DNA of 47,905 bases from Chloroflexota bacterium (lineage in GTDB: Bacteria > Chloroflexota > Anaerolineae > Anaerolineales > Villigracilaceae): NCBI GenBank assembly GCA_023459215.1, contig JAEWVF010000034.1, positions 1-47,905 on the forward strand. Reading direction: 5' to 3'. Under the pieces are notes generated by a model, which was not told where the DNA came from, did not search any database, and saw only the letters and a list, made by a program, of their open reading frames with translations. Both the position numbers and the translations under genes were made by a program. How positions within the stretch are numbered: position 1 is the first letter of the stretch; the number at the start of each line of letters is the position of its first letter. Below are positions 15,681 to 23,374 of the stretch, one piece after another.

Positions 15681-17504
15681 TTAGACAATCTCCAATTCCT
15701 TGAGTTTGGCCTCTGGCACAATGCCATTCTCCCAGCCGCGCACCCTGTAGTATTCCTCGAGCATCAGGTCGAGTTCGCAAACATGACCTTCGGAGCCGGG
15801 CATGGTCGAGGGTTCGCTGGTAAAGCGCCTGGGTAGGGTATCCGAACCTTCCCTGAAACCATTCAGGTTATTGAAGTGCCGTTCCAGGTTGTAGATGCGC
15901 TCGCCAGTCTTCAACACATCTGCGGCGGTGAACGGAACACCGACCATCGCGGAGTACTGCGCAGCGTACTCATCCGCGCCCTGGGCAAAGGCGCTGAACT
16001 TGCACAAATCCATGCTATCCGAGAACGCATGCACATCCTGGAAAATTTTGACCAATTCACCCTTGCCTTTCCACTCAAGCGGATCGACTTTGAGCGAACC
16101 AAACGGCATGACGCCCAACTCGGCGGCAGGCGTATAAGCGCGCAGGTGGCAGGCGCCGCGGTTGGAGGTGGCATAGCCCATGCCCATGCCCTTAAGTCCG
16201 CGCGGGTCGTAAGCCGGGATGCCCTGGCCCTTGACCGTCATAGCCAGTTCGGGGTGCCCAAAGTAAGCCGCAACGGCGTTGGCCCCATTGGCCAGCACAT
16301 CCCCAAAGCCCTTACGGAAGGCAATCAACTCGGCAGCCTTGGTCATCCCCTCGGGATCGCCCCAGGCTATCTTGCCGGCGCCGTTGGTGTACCCTTTCTC
16401 GCTGGCCTCCATCCAAACCGAAATCGGATGGCCAACTTCGATGGCGTCGAAACCGTAATCGTTGGCCAAGTCTATCATCTTGGCCACCAGGCGGGCATCG
16501 CTATTGCCGCAGTTCGCGCCCACCGACCAGCAGGGTTCGTATTCGACCGATTCCATGCGCAGGCCTTTGTAGGGGCCATCCTTGACTTCGACTTCCTTTT
16601 TACAGGCCACCGGGCAGGCATGGCAGGTTGGGTCATTGACCAGCAGGTTTTCCTTGACATACTCGCCGGAAATCAACTCGGCCTTGTCGCCGTAAGATGT
16701 GAACATGCTGTTGTGGGCCGGCAAAGCGCCAATGCTGTTGGTGATGTTCATCAAAACATTGGTGCCGTAAACCGAAAGGCCGCCCTTGCGCGGACTGGTG
16801 ATGTTCTCTTCAGCCATGATGCACTCAAGGGCACGCTTCCCGGCAGCTTTCCAGACATCGCGATTCTCAGCCTTGGTAATTTTCTTCTCGGCCTTGATGA
16901 CAATCGCTTTCAGGTTCTTCGAGCCGCCGACACAACCGGTGCCGCCGCGGCCGCTGGCGCGGTCGTTTTCATTAAGCCAACAGGCAAACTTGACCAGGTT
17001 CTCCCCTGCCGGGCCAATCGTAATCACAGTTAAATCTTTTTCCCCGTATTTTTCCTTAAAATGCTTGATGGTGTCATGAACCCCTTTGCCCCAGACTTCG
17101 CCCGCATCCAGAATTTCGAACTGGTCATCGTGGATGTAAACATAAACCGGCTTATCGGCCTTGCCCTTGAAGAGCAAACCATCGTAACCGGCCCAGCGCA
17201 GGCGCGCCGCGCTCCAGCCGCCATGATGGCTATCGGTAATCGTGCCGGTCAAAGGGGATTTGGTCACGACAGCCATGCGGCCGCTCATGTTGGCTTCCGA
17301 GCCGGTCAGCGGGCCGTTCATGAAACAGAGCAGATTGTCCGGGGAAAGCGGATCAACGTGCGGCCCGTTTTCAAAGACAAATTTAACACCCAGGCCGCGT
17401 CCACCGATATATTGGCGCGCCCAATCTTCGGGAACCGGCTTGAATTCGACTTTTCTCGCCGTTAAATCCACATGGGCGAGTTTATTGGCATAGCCGCCGA
17501 GCAT
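15681..17504 (-). CDS. aor: Aldehyde ferredoxin oxidoreductase (tungsten/molybdenum bis-pterin enzyme)
   Basis: 607 residues from the ATG at 17504, which has AAAGGAGG at ideal spacing. AOR oxidises aldehydes to carboxylates, reducing ferredoxin, in the cytoplasm. The N-terminal pterin-binding domain includes YIGGRGLGVKFVFE and the GRGGTGCVGGSKNLKAI region. The [4Fe-4S] ligands are Cys294, Cys297 and Cys301 (CHACPVAC) with Cys501 (MDLCKFSAF). The second pterin segment is DPRGLKGMGMGYATSNRGACH (about 434-454). The length matches AOR/FOR family enzymes. Promoter-like boxes lie about 80 bases upstream. Whether it uses W or Mo, and which aldehyde, cannot be told. The convergent moaD-like gene supports a local cofactor module. 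Confidence 0.95.
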   Translation of the reverse strand: MLGGYANKLAHVDLTARKVEFKPVPEDWARQYIGGRGLGVKFVFENGPHVDPLSPDNLLCFMNGPLTGSEANMSGRMAVVTKSPLTGTITDSHHGGWSAARLRWAGYDGLLFKGKADKPVYVYIHDDQFEILDAGEVWGKGVHDTIKHFKEKYGEKDLTVITIGPAGENLVKFACWLNENDRASGRGGTGCVGGSKNLKAIVIKAEKKITKAENRDVWKAAGKRALECIMAEENITSPRKGGLSVYGTNVLMNITNSIGALPAHNSMFTSYGDKAELISGEYVKENLLVNDPTCHACPVACKKEVEVKDGPYKGLRMESVEYEPCWSVGANCGNSDARLVAKMIDLANDYGFDAIEVGHPISVWMEASEKGYTNGAGKIAWGDPEGMTKAAELIAFRKGFGDVLANGANAVAAYFGHPELAMTVKGQGIPAYDPRGLKGMGMGYATSNRGACHLRAYTPAAELGVMPFGSLKVDPLEWKGKGELVKIFQDVHAFSDSMDLCKFSAFAQGADEYAAQYSAMVGVPFTAADVLKTGERIYNLERHFNNLNGFREGSDTLPRRFTSEPSTMPGSEGHVCELDLMLEEYYRVRGWENGIVPEAKLKELEIV

Positions 17505-17584
17505 GGTGACCTCCTTTGGGTAATTGAGTAAAAGAGATAACACGGAACGTGAACTATAAGAGACAGTAATTATCGGGCAATATA

Positions 17585-17613
17585 AGCATAGCATTCGCAA
17601 AAATACGAGTCAA
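17585..17613 (-). promoter_or_regulatory. Sigma-70 type promoter for the aldehyde oxidoreductase gene
   Basis: On the minus strand, TTGACT (17613-17608) and TATGCT (17590-17585) are separated by 17 bases, leaving a leader of roughly 75 bases before the ATG. Confidence 0.55.
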
Positions 17614-17664
17614 TTTGTTAAGTTTTTCCTTAAGGGTGATTTCAGCCTGGGCTGGGGAATCAAA

Positions 17665-17690
17665 AGAGAGACAGGCAGGCCTGTCTCTCT
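17665..17690. terminator. Short perfect hairpin in the gap upstream of the oxidoreductase gene
   Basis: Perfect 12-bp arms (AGAGAGACAGGC and complement) with a 2-base spacer. It lies between the remnant gene at 17709-17890 and the oxidoreductase promoter. It could end minus-strand transcription from msrA, though there is no strong T tract. The wider gap 17505-17709 holds otherwise only the promoter. Confidence 0.5.
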
Positions 17691-17708
17691 CAGGGAACAC
17701 GCAAATAT

Positions 17709-17890
17709 TTAACTTTTACGGCTCTCGGCCATGCGGACGGCAACCTTCTGCACCAGGGTGGCCACCCCGCTGGCCGGGTTGATCAGGGTATTAATGGCGA
17801 TTTCAGCCACATTCGGGCCCGGCCTCCAGAAACTCACCGCAAAAACGGCACTTCTTCGCATTGGCCTTGATGGTTTCACCGATCCACCTA
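17709..17890 (-). pseudogene. Broken zinc-ribbon small-protein remnant
   Basis: Downstream of msrA on the minus strand one frame reads ETIKANAKKCRFCGEFLE, a recognisable C-terminal piece of zinc-ribbon proteins (Cys-x2-Cys). It then hits a stop. A neighbouring frame continues NVAEIAINTLINPASGVATLVQKVAVRMAESRKS, which reads like ordinary protein. A single-base shift would join them. The N-terminal half with the first Cys pair is missing, since msrA's 3' end occupies that place. This suggests decay after truncation. A short functional ORF cannot be ruled out. Confidence 0.4.
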
Positions 17891-17909
17891 TCATTCAAGC
17901 GCAGGCCGG

Positions 17910-18452
17910 TTATTTTTTCAATCGATCCAGAAACTGCTTGCGGAATTTGGCCACTTTTGGCGCTACCACCGCCGCGCAATATGGCTGGCTGGGATTGTTG
18001 GCAAAATATTCCTGGTGATAATCTTCCGCCGGGTAGTAATTCAGCAGCGCCGAAACCTCGGTCACAATCGGATTGGGCCACAGGTCGGCCGCATTCAATT
18101 CGGCGACAATCCTCTCGGCGGCTTGTTTTTGGGCATCGTCGTGATAAAAAATCGCCGAGCGGTATTGGGTGCCAACATCCGCACCCTGGCGGTTGAGGGT
18201 CGTCGGGTCATGAATGCTGAAAAAGACCCGCAAAAGGTCGTCGAACGAAATCTGCTCAGGGTCAAACGCAACGCGGACCACCTCGGCATGACCGGTCATT
18301 CCAGTGCAGACGGCTTTGTAGCTGGGGTTCTCAGTCGCGCCGCCCGAATAACCGGATTCAACCGAGAGGACGCCTTTCAAATCATCAAAAACGGCTTCGA
18401 GGCACCAAAAGCATCCGCCAGCCAGGGTAGCTTGTTGAACTTTCGTTTCCAT
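17910..18452 (-). CDS. msrA: Peptide methionine (S)-S-oxide reductase
   Basis: 180 residues. MsrA reduces S-methionine sulfoxide in proteins and free form, protecting against oxidative damage in the cytoplasm. The catalytic motif GGCFWCLE puts the nucleophile at Cys14, followed by GVLSVESGYSGG and the conserved FDPEQISFDDLLRVFF...HDPTT and GTQYRSAIF segments. No resolving Cys pair is evident at the C-terminus (QFLDRLKK), so recycling may differ from the E. coli type. AGGAG lies 7 bases before the ATG. No msrB is adjacent. Confidence 0.97.
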   Translation of the reverse strand: METKVQQATLAGGCFWCLEAVFDDLKGVLSVESGYSGGATENPSYKAVCTGMTGHAEVVRVAFDPEQISFDDLLRVFFSIHDPTTLNRQGADVGTQYRSAIFYHDDAQKQAAERIVAELNAADLWPNPIVTEVSALLNYYPAEDYHQEYFANNPSQPYCAAVVAPKVAKFRKQFLDRLKK

Positions 18453-18479
18453 ATCTTTACTCCTAGGGTTCGGTTATAG

Positions 18480-18488
18480 TGCTATAAT
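18480..18488 (+). promoter_or_regulatory. Extended -10 promoter for the small secreted protein gene
   Basis: TGCTATAAT (extended -10 plus perfect TATAAT) lies 38 bases before the ATG at 18527, in the divergent gap with msrA. No clear -35 box is seen, which is usual for extended -10 promoters. Confidence 0.6.
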
Positions 18489-18526
18489 TTTTTGTTTGAA
18501 ACCAATATCAACTCAGGAGAAACACC

Positions 18527-18919
18527 ATGAAACACAATAATTTCTTTTTTATGCTCGTTATTGTCTCCATTCTCGCCACCTTGATTGGCACCGCGGCGGC
18601 CCCCATGCCCGCCCCGGCCCCGGCAAAGATCGAGAAGGTGACCCTGGTTCAGGCAACCTTCATGGAAGAAAAAGGGATGATCTTCAAATTCCAGGTGGTC
18701 GGAACCTTCACCGAAAAAGAACTGAAAGGCTCGCTGCTGGTCAAGGGCAAAACCATTAAACTGCGCTGCCGCTACAACGAAAAGAGCGATATTGTTCAAT
18801 GCACCGCACCCGGCGGGACAGCTACCAACTTTGCCGGAAAAACGGCAATAGTCTCACTAAACGGATTCAACTTCTGGGTAAAAGTTCCCTCGAAGAAAGA
18901 ATGTCCTACCTGCGGTTAA
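18527..18919 (+). CDS. Small secreted protein of unknown function
   Basis: 130 residues with a clear signal peptide (MKHNNFFFMLVIVSILATLIGTAAA), then a Pro/Ala-rich linker (PMPAPAPAK) and a beta-rich domain of about 95 residues. Cys occur in LRCRYNEKSDIVQC and the C-terminal ECPTCG, which could form disulfides outside the membrane. I do not recognise the domain. It is monocistronic: its own extended -10 promoter and CAGGAG site lie upstream, and a strong hairpin lies after the stop. Confidence 0.75.
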   Translation: MKHNNFFFMLVIVSILATLIGTAAAPMPAPAPAKIEKVTLVQATFMEEKGMIFKFQVVGTFTEKELKGSLLVKGKTIKLRCRYNEKSDIVQCTAPGGTATNFAGKTAIVSLNGFNFWVKVPSKKECPTCG

Positions 18920-18934
18920 CCAGAAAGAATTGAA

Positions 18935-18966
18935 AAAATGGGCGGCTTGAAGCCGCCCATTTTTTA
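18935..18966. terminator. Bidirectional terminator between the secreted protein gene and clpC
   Basis: GGGCGGCTT pairs with AAGCCGCCC around a tiny loop, with A and T tracts on either side. It sits between two convergent genes and can serve both. Confidence 0.9.
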
Positions 18967-18973
18967 TTGCCGA

Positions 18974-21484
18974 TTAAACCGCCGGCTGTGGCTCGGATTC
19001 GGGTTCGGCAGCCAGACGGCGCAGTTCGACCTCGCCGTCCGCATCGATGCCGACCTCGATTTTGTCGCCGTCGACAAAGGTTCCGGCCAGGAGCGCATCG
19101 GACAGGCGGTCCTCCACCCGCATCTGGATAACGCGGCGCAGGGGCCGGGCGCCCATTTCGGCGTCATAGCCCTGCTCGGCAAACAGGTTCAAGGCCTCGG
19201 GTGTCGCGCTCAAGGCGATGTTGTGTTCCACCAGGCGGACGGCCACCTTGGCCAGTTCAAGTTTGACAATCTTCTGGATGTCTTCCTTGTTCAGGGCGCG
19301 GAAGATGATGACGTTATCGACGCGGTTGATAAACTCGGGCCGGAAGGCGCGCTTGAGCGATTCGTTCAGCTTCTTGCGCATCTCATCGTAGGAGAGCTTC
19401 TCTTCAACCGCCTCGTCGCGCTTCAACTGGAAGCCGAGCGAGGTCTGGCGCTTGATCATATCCGCGCCGACGTTGGAGGTCATGACGATAATCGCATTGC
19501 GGAAATCGACTTTGCGACCCTTGGCATCGGAAAGATGACCCTCTTCCATAATTTGCAGCAGCATATTGTGGACTTCCGGGTGGGCTTTTTCGATTTCATC
19601 GAAAACCACAATCGAGTAGGGCCGGCGGCGCAGGGCCTCGGTCAACTGACCGGCGTCTTCGTAGCCGATATAGCCGGGAGGCGCGCCCACCAATCGGCTG
19701 GCGGTGTGGCGTTCCATGAATTCGGACATATCCAACTGCACGGCGGCGTCTTCGCTGCCGAACATGAACTTGGCCAGGGTCTTGGTCAACTCGGTTTTAC
19801 CGACGCCGGTCGGGCCAAGGAAGATGAACGAGCCAATCGGGCGGCGCGGGTCTTTCAACCCGGCGCGGGCGCGACGCACGGCGCGCGAAATCGCGTCGAT
19901 GGCCTCGTCCTGGCCGATGATGGAGCCTTTGAGTTCGTCCTCCATGTGCAGCAGGCGCTCGGATTCTTCCTGGGCAATCTGCATAACCGGCACGCCGGTC
20001 CACATCGCCACCACTTCGGCAATATCGTCGGCGGTTACGACCGGGCTGTTGGCGCGGTCCCACATGGTGCGCATGCGCTCGAGCTGGTTTTCGATGGAAA
20101 CTTCCTGCTCCTGCCACTGGCGGACTTCGTCGCTGTTGGCTTCCTCCTGGGCCAGGGCGCGGTTCTGGCGCACCTCGCGCAGTTGGGTGAACAGGTCTTT
20201 GGCCTGCTTGGCGGCCGGGGATTTGTACATGCGCACCCGCGAGGAAGATTCATCGATCAGGTCGATGGCCTTATCGGGCAGGAAACGCTCGGTGACGTAG
20301 CGGGAGGATAAGTGGGCGGCCGCTTCGAGGGCTTCATCCGAAATGACCAGCTTGTGGTGCTCCTCGTAAGCCCCGCGGATGCCTTTCAGGATGGCGATGG
20401 TCTCCTCTTCGGAGGGTTCATCGACCTGCACCGGCTGGAAGCGGCGCTCAAGGGCGGCGTCCGATTCGATGTGCTTGCGATACTCATCGAGGGTGGTCGC
20501 GCCGATGACCTGCAATTCGCCGCGCGACAGGGCCGGCTTGAGGATGTTGGCCGCATCGACGCTGGAACCGGCAGCCCCGGCCCCAACCAGCATGTGGACT
20601 TCGTCGATGAACAGGATCGAGCCGGTGGCTTTGAGTTCGTCGATGACGCGCTTCAGGCGCTCTTCGAACTGGCCGCGGTACATCGTCCCGGCCACCAGCG
20701 AGCCGACATCCAACTGCAAAACGCGCTTGTTCATCAGCGGGGCCGGGACTTCGCCCTCGATGATGCGCTGGGCCAGCCCTTCGACGATAGCGGTCTTGCC
20801 GACGCCGGGTTCGCCAATCAGGGCGGGATTATTCTTGGTGCGGCGCGCCAAAATCTGGATGACGCGCTCGATTTCCATCTGACGGCCAATAACCGGGTCG
20901 AGTTTGCCCTGTTCGGCCTTGGAGGTCAGGTCGGTCGCCAGTTGGTCGACCAGCGGGGTTTTGGCGTTTTTGTCCTGGGATTTGGATGCCTGCGGGTCGC
21001 GTCCCGGCCCACCAGCGGGAGCAGGCGGCGGGGTGGTCGTGGAGGATTCCTGCAAAATGCGGCGGGTCTGGCGGCGGATTTCGTCCGGCGTGACACCCAA
21101 ACGGCGCAGGACTTCCATCGCCGTGCTGCCGTCAATCAAAATCAGGCCGAGCAGCAGGTGCTCGGTACCGATGTAATGATGACCCATGCGGCGGGCTTCT
21201 TCGACGGCCAGTTCAAGCACTTGCTGGGTATCGGCAGCCAGTTCGATGCGCTCGCCGGGCGGATTGTGGCCTTCGCCGGTCAGGCGCAGAACCATTTCGC
21301 GCACGCGCGCCGATTCAAGCCCCATTTCGCGCAAAACGCGCCCGGCAACGCCGCCTTCTTCTTCAATCAAGCCAATTAACAGGTGTTCGGTCCCAATCAG
21401 GTTTTGATGGGCGCGCTCGGCTTCCTGGTGAGCCAGGCTCAAGACGCGCCGCGCTCGCTGTGTAAAGCGGTCCATGCCAGCCAT
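18974..21484 (-). CDS. clpC: ATP-dependent Clp protease ATP-binding subunit ClpC
   Basis: 836 residues from the ATG at 21484 (GGAG about 8 bases upstream). ClpC is a two-ring AAA+ unfoldase that feeds substrates to ClpP. The N-terminal double Clp repeat is visible (RFTQRARRVLSLAHQEAERAHQ...GTEHLLIGLI and again HHYIGTEHLLLGLI). D1 has GEPGVGKTAIVEGLAQR; a middle coiled coil follows (LTQLREVRQNRALAQEEANSDEVRQWQEQE in part); D2 has GPTGVGKTELTKTLA and the LIDEV/FDEIEKAHPEV Walker B segments. A Gly/Pro linker (TTPPPAPAGGPGRD) follows the N domain. mcsA, mcsB and ctsR are not adjacent, unlike in Firmicutes. Confidence 0.96.
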   Translation of the reverse strand: MAGMDRFTQRARRVLSLAHQEAERAHQNLIGTEHLLIGLIEEEGGVAGRVLREMGLESARVREMVLRLTGEGHNPPGERIELAADTQQVLELAVEEARRMGHHYIGTEHLLLGLILIDGSTAMEVLRRLGVTPDEIRRQTRRILQESSTTTPPPAPAGGPGRDPQASKSQDKNAKTPLVDQLATDLTSKAEQGKLDPVIGRQMEIERVIQILARRTKNNPALIGEPGVGKTAIVEGLAQRIIEGEVPAPLMNKRVLQLDVGSLVAGTMYRGQFEERLKRVIDELKATGSILFIDEVHMLVGAGAAGSSVDAANILKPALSRGELQVIGATTLDEYRKHIESDAALERRFQPVQVDEPSEEETIAILKGIRGAYEEHHKLVISDEALEAAAHLSSRYVTERFLPDKAIDLIDESSSRVRMYKSPAAKQAKDLFTQLREVRQNRALAQEEANSDEVRQWQEQEVSIENQLERMRTMWDRANSPVVTADDIAEVVAMWTGVPVMQIAQEESERLLHMEDELKGSIIGQDEAIDAISRAVRRARAGLKDPRRPIGSFIFLGPTGVGKTELTKTLAKFMFGSEDAAVQLDMSEFMERHTASRLVGAPPGYIGYEDAGQLTEALRRRPYSIVVFDEIEKAHPEVHNMLLQIMEEGHLSDAKGRKVDFRNAIIVMTSNVGADMIKRQTSLGFQLKRDEAVEEKLSYDEMRKKLNESLKRAFRPEFINRVDNVIIFRALNKEDIQKIVKLELAKVAVRLVEHNIALSATPEALNLFAEQGYDAEMGARPLRRVIQMRVEDRLSDALLAGTFVDGDKIEVGIDADGEVELRRLAAEPESEPQPAV

Positions 21485-21499
21485 AAGTTTCTCTCCTTT

Positions 21500-21545
21500 C
21501 CCGGCAGGATTGCCGGGACGACAATCAGACAAGAACAGTCTGATT
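21500..21545. promoter_or_regulatory. Two inverted repeats in the clpC leader
   Basis: A 7-bp GC hairpin (CCCGGCA/TGCCGGG, 4-base loop, 21500-21517) lies directly before the ribosome site. An 8-bp inverted repeat (AATCAGAC/GTCTGATT, 7-base spacer, 21523-21545) lies behind it. Neither matches CIRCE or the CtsR heptad repeat. They could be an operator or leader structure for stress control of clpC. Confidence 0.45.
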
Positions 21546-21635
21546 GCATTTTACCAAAAAGCAAGAGGCCGGGTCGTATGAATATGGTTAGAGTTTGGCG
21601 CTAACAGGGGGATTTTTGCATCACCCACGCGGCGG

Positions 21636-22079
21636 TCAGGCCAGGCGTCTGGCCAGCGCCGCGCGGATTTTGTCCATCAGCGCTTTGTGGCGCTGCGGGT
21701 CGAATTTGGGCACATTGTCCCAGGGATAGAACCAGACCGGGCCTTTGCGGTAGTCTGCGGGTTCGGCCAGGTAACGCGGAACGACGTGGGCGTGCAGGGC
21801 CGGTTCGCTGTTGCCCAGGATTTCGTAGTTGATGCGCCAGGCGCCGGTGACTTCGAGCAGGGCATCGCCGAGCAGGGTCATATCGCGCAGGAAAATCTCG
21901 CGCTGGCGCAAATCCAAATCGTTGAGCGAGGCCACGACCGGGTCGGGCAGCAGCAGGCAGTAGCCGTTGAGCACCTGGTGGTCGCCAAAGACAGCCCAGC
22001 CCGATTCCATTTTGGACAGGACGGTAGGATTTTGGCCCTGGCGGGCCTGTTCGACGCGTTGGTGGATGAGGGTGGTCAT
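21636..22079 (-). CDS. HIT-family (histidine triad) nucleotide hydrolase/transferase-like protein
   Basis: 147 residues. The segment ALHAHVVPRY matches the active-site histidine strand of HIT proteins, and VLNGYCLLLPDPVVASLNDL resembles their upstream fold. HIT enzymes cleave or transfer nucleotide phosphoramidates or dinucleotides. Its ATG overlaps the stop of the 62-residue gene (ATGA at 22079-22076), with GGAG 7 bases upstream, so translation is probably coupled. It is the last gene of the DpnI unit. A tie between nucleotide hydrolysis and restriction is only a contextual guess. Confidence 0.82.
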   Translation of the reverse strand: MTTLIHQRVEQARQGQNPTVLSKMESGWAVFGDHQVLNGYCLLLPDPVVASLNDLDLRQREIFLRDMTLLGDALLEVTGAWRINYEILGNSEPALHAHVVPRYLAEPADYRKGPVWFYPWDNVPKFDPQRHKALMDKIRAALARRLA

Positions 22080-22264
22080 GGTTTATCTCCTGCCAGAGCA
22101 GATAATTCTCCGTTTTGATTGAGAAGCGCGGCGATTTTTTCAGCCCTTTCCCGCGCATCTTCAAAATTATCAAAGTTTGCACAAATGCAGATTTCGCGTT
22201 TTTCGCGGCAATCAACAACCTGAAAGGTATCAGAATCAAATTGGCTTACAGCATATCTTTTCAT
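22076..22264 (-). CDS. Small conserved-looking protein between dpnI and HIT genes
   Basis: 62 residues: an N-terminal beta hairpin (RYAVSQFDSDTFQVVDC) followed by one long helix (NFEDARERAEKIAALLNQNG). Three Cys occur in VDCREKREICICANF. It starts 9 bases after the dpnI stop and overlaps the HIT gene start by four bases, which supports a real gene in the operon. I do not recognise the family. Pneumococcal dpnC (DpnI) is also followed by a small gene of unknown role (dpnD), but no homology is claimed. Confidence 0.6.
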   Translation of the reverse strand: MKRYAVSQFDSDTFQVVDCREKREICICANFDNFEDARERAEKIAALLNQNGELSALAGDKP

Positions 22265-22273
22265 AAGGTTTTA

Positions 22274-23044
22274 TCAGTGTTTCAGCCGATATTGCCCAGG
22301 TCTGACAAACTCAATTACATTTTTATCGCGCAAGAACTGTAATTGCTGTCGAATTTTCGCCTGGATATTGTTGTTTTGCGGGTGCTTTGCCTTCAGCAAA
22401 GGCTCAAATTTGTAAACATCGTCCAGGCTGAATTCGGTTTTGCGCAGTTTGTCGATACAAATCAAGACATCAAACAACCAGCCTTTCGATTCGATGTCGT
22501 GGGTATTCCTGACAAACGTTGTTTTCTCCCATTTTTCCAAAACCCGGTCTTTATGATTGACCAGCCCATTTTGAACATAAAAAATCTTGCCAAATTCAGG
22601 AATACCATCCAAGAGAATGTTGCAGCCAACCCACCCCGCGCGCCGGGCATTGGCGCTGAGCGGCTTTCGCTGTTCAATAATCGAATCGACAAAAAAGTAT
22701 TTCGGAACAACGAGGAAGTTGCGAATGGAAAAAGTGCGCCGGTCATAACTCAGGAAGAAGAAATTGGGATTGTTGTTGGCCTGCAAGCGGTCAATCATAG
22801 TTGAATAAGCGCCGTCCACAACCTTCTTGCCCATCAGGCCGTTTTTTGACTTCAACTCGTACTCCTCAGCGCAAGCCGGGCAATAAAAATCAGCAACGGG
22901 CTGATTATTTTCAAATGGAGTCAGGTTGTTGCCACAATTCGGGCAAAAGGCCGAGCGATTCACCCAATGTTCTGAAATCACCCTGATTTTTTGGGCAGGG
23001 CTTGAATAATTTTCGGCAATATCGATGGGCAAATTCAGATTCAT
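22274..23044 (-). CDS. dpnI: DpnI-type methyl-directed restriction endonuclease
   Basis: 256 residues, close to DpnI's length. The family's hallmark segments are present: FCPNCGNNLTPFENNQPVADFYCPACAEEYELKSKNG (split here; zinc ribbon Cys34/Cys37 and Cys55/Cys58, merging into the PD-(D/E)xK catalytic core with ELKSK). Next are DGAYSTMIDRL, NPNFFFLSYDRR, RKPLSANARRAGWVGCNI and a C-terminal winged helix ending IRQQLQFLRDKNVIEFVRPGQYRL. DpnI cuts Gm6ATC and spares unmethylated DNA. Its ATG overlaps the stop of the upstream zinc-ribbon gene (ATGA). No methyltransferase is next to it, as expected for a type IIM enzyme. Target specificity here is inferred by homology. Confidence 0.95.
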   Translation of the reverse strand: MNLNLPIDIAENYSSPAQKIRVISEHWVNRSAFCPNCGNNLTPFENNQPVADFYCPACAEEYELKSKNGLMGKKVVDGAYSTMIDRLQANNNPNFFFLSYDRRTFSIRNFLVVPKYFFVDSIIEQRKPLSANARRAGWVGCNILLDGIPEFGKIFYVQNGLVNHKDRVLEKWEKTTFVRNTHDIESKGWLFDVLICIDKLRKTEFSLDDVYKFEPLLKAKHPQNNNIQAKIRQQLQFLRDKNVIEFVRPGQYRLKH

Positions 23045-23280
23045 TCCTTGCTCCAGTCCATACCATTTTCTCTAACCTGAAACCAACAGTCATCGCACAG
23101 GTCCGGCAAATCGGTGGAACCTTCTTCAAAGCATACCCGTTTGCCGCAACGTTCACAAGTCCAAAGTTCGCCCGAACAGGCTGAATGATTTTTGCTTTGA
23201 CATCCCAAAATTCTACCCGTTTTTTGGTAATAAAAATCGGCGAAAAATTCCAGAAGCAACAAAAAGAACGTGGAACTCAT
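23041..23280 (-). CDS. Zinc-ribbon small protein leading the dpnI unit
   Basis: 79 residues. The N-terminus is hydrophobic (STFFLLLLEFFADFYY), then four Cys in two pairs form a probable zinc ribbon (WTCERCGKRVC...LCDDCW). The stop overlaps the dpnI start (ATGA, 23044-23041), so the two are translationally coupled. A 14-bp perfect inverted repeat lies 18 bases upstream. The start could be later, because the first 30 residues look unlike the rest. Possible roles are DNA-binding control of dpnI or an accessory subunit; neither is shown. Confidence 0.65.
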   Translation of the reverse strand: MSSTFFLLLLEFFADFYYQKTGRILGCQSKNHSACSGELWTCERCGKRVCFEEGSTDLPDLCDDCWFQVRENGMDWSKE

Positions 23281-23297
23281 GCGCCGATCAATATCAG

Positions 23298-23334
23298 AAT
23301 GTCACTCAAATGACCACCTGATTTGAGTGACATT
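23298..23334. promoter_or_regulatory. Perfect 14-bp inverted repeat upstream of the dpnI unit
   Basis: AATGTCACTCAAAT and its exact complement are separated by 9 bases and lie 18 bases before the first ATG of the unit. A GATC site sits between the repeat and that ATG (23286-23289). The form suits either a dimeric repressor site or a leader hairpin. Confidence 0.6.
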
Positions 23335-23374
23335 CGCCAAATTGGGGTTATTTTGCCGGGAGCGGATTTGCGGC

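Noticed and set aside
17505..17580. Molybdenum/tungsten cofactor riboswitch in the AOR leader
   Set aside because: The leader is only about 75 bases, AT-rich, and shows no multi-helix structure that I could match to a Moco/Tuco element.
18938..20311. A 457-codon plus-strand frame antisense to clpC
   Set aside because: It covers the conserved AAA+ region of clpC in antisense; no independent signal supports it.
21500..21545. CIRCE or CtsR operator before clpC
   Set aside because: Neither the TTAGCACTC-N9-GAGTGCTAA nor the CtsR heptad repeat is present; only unrelated inverted repeats are seen.
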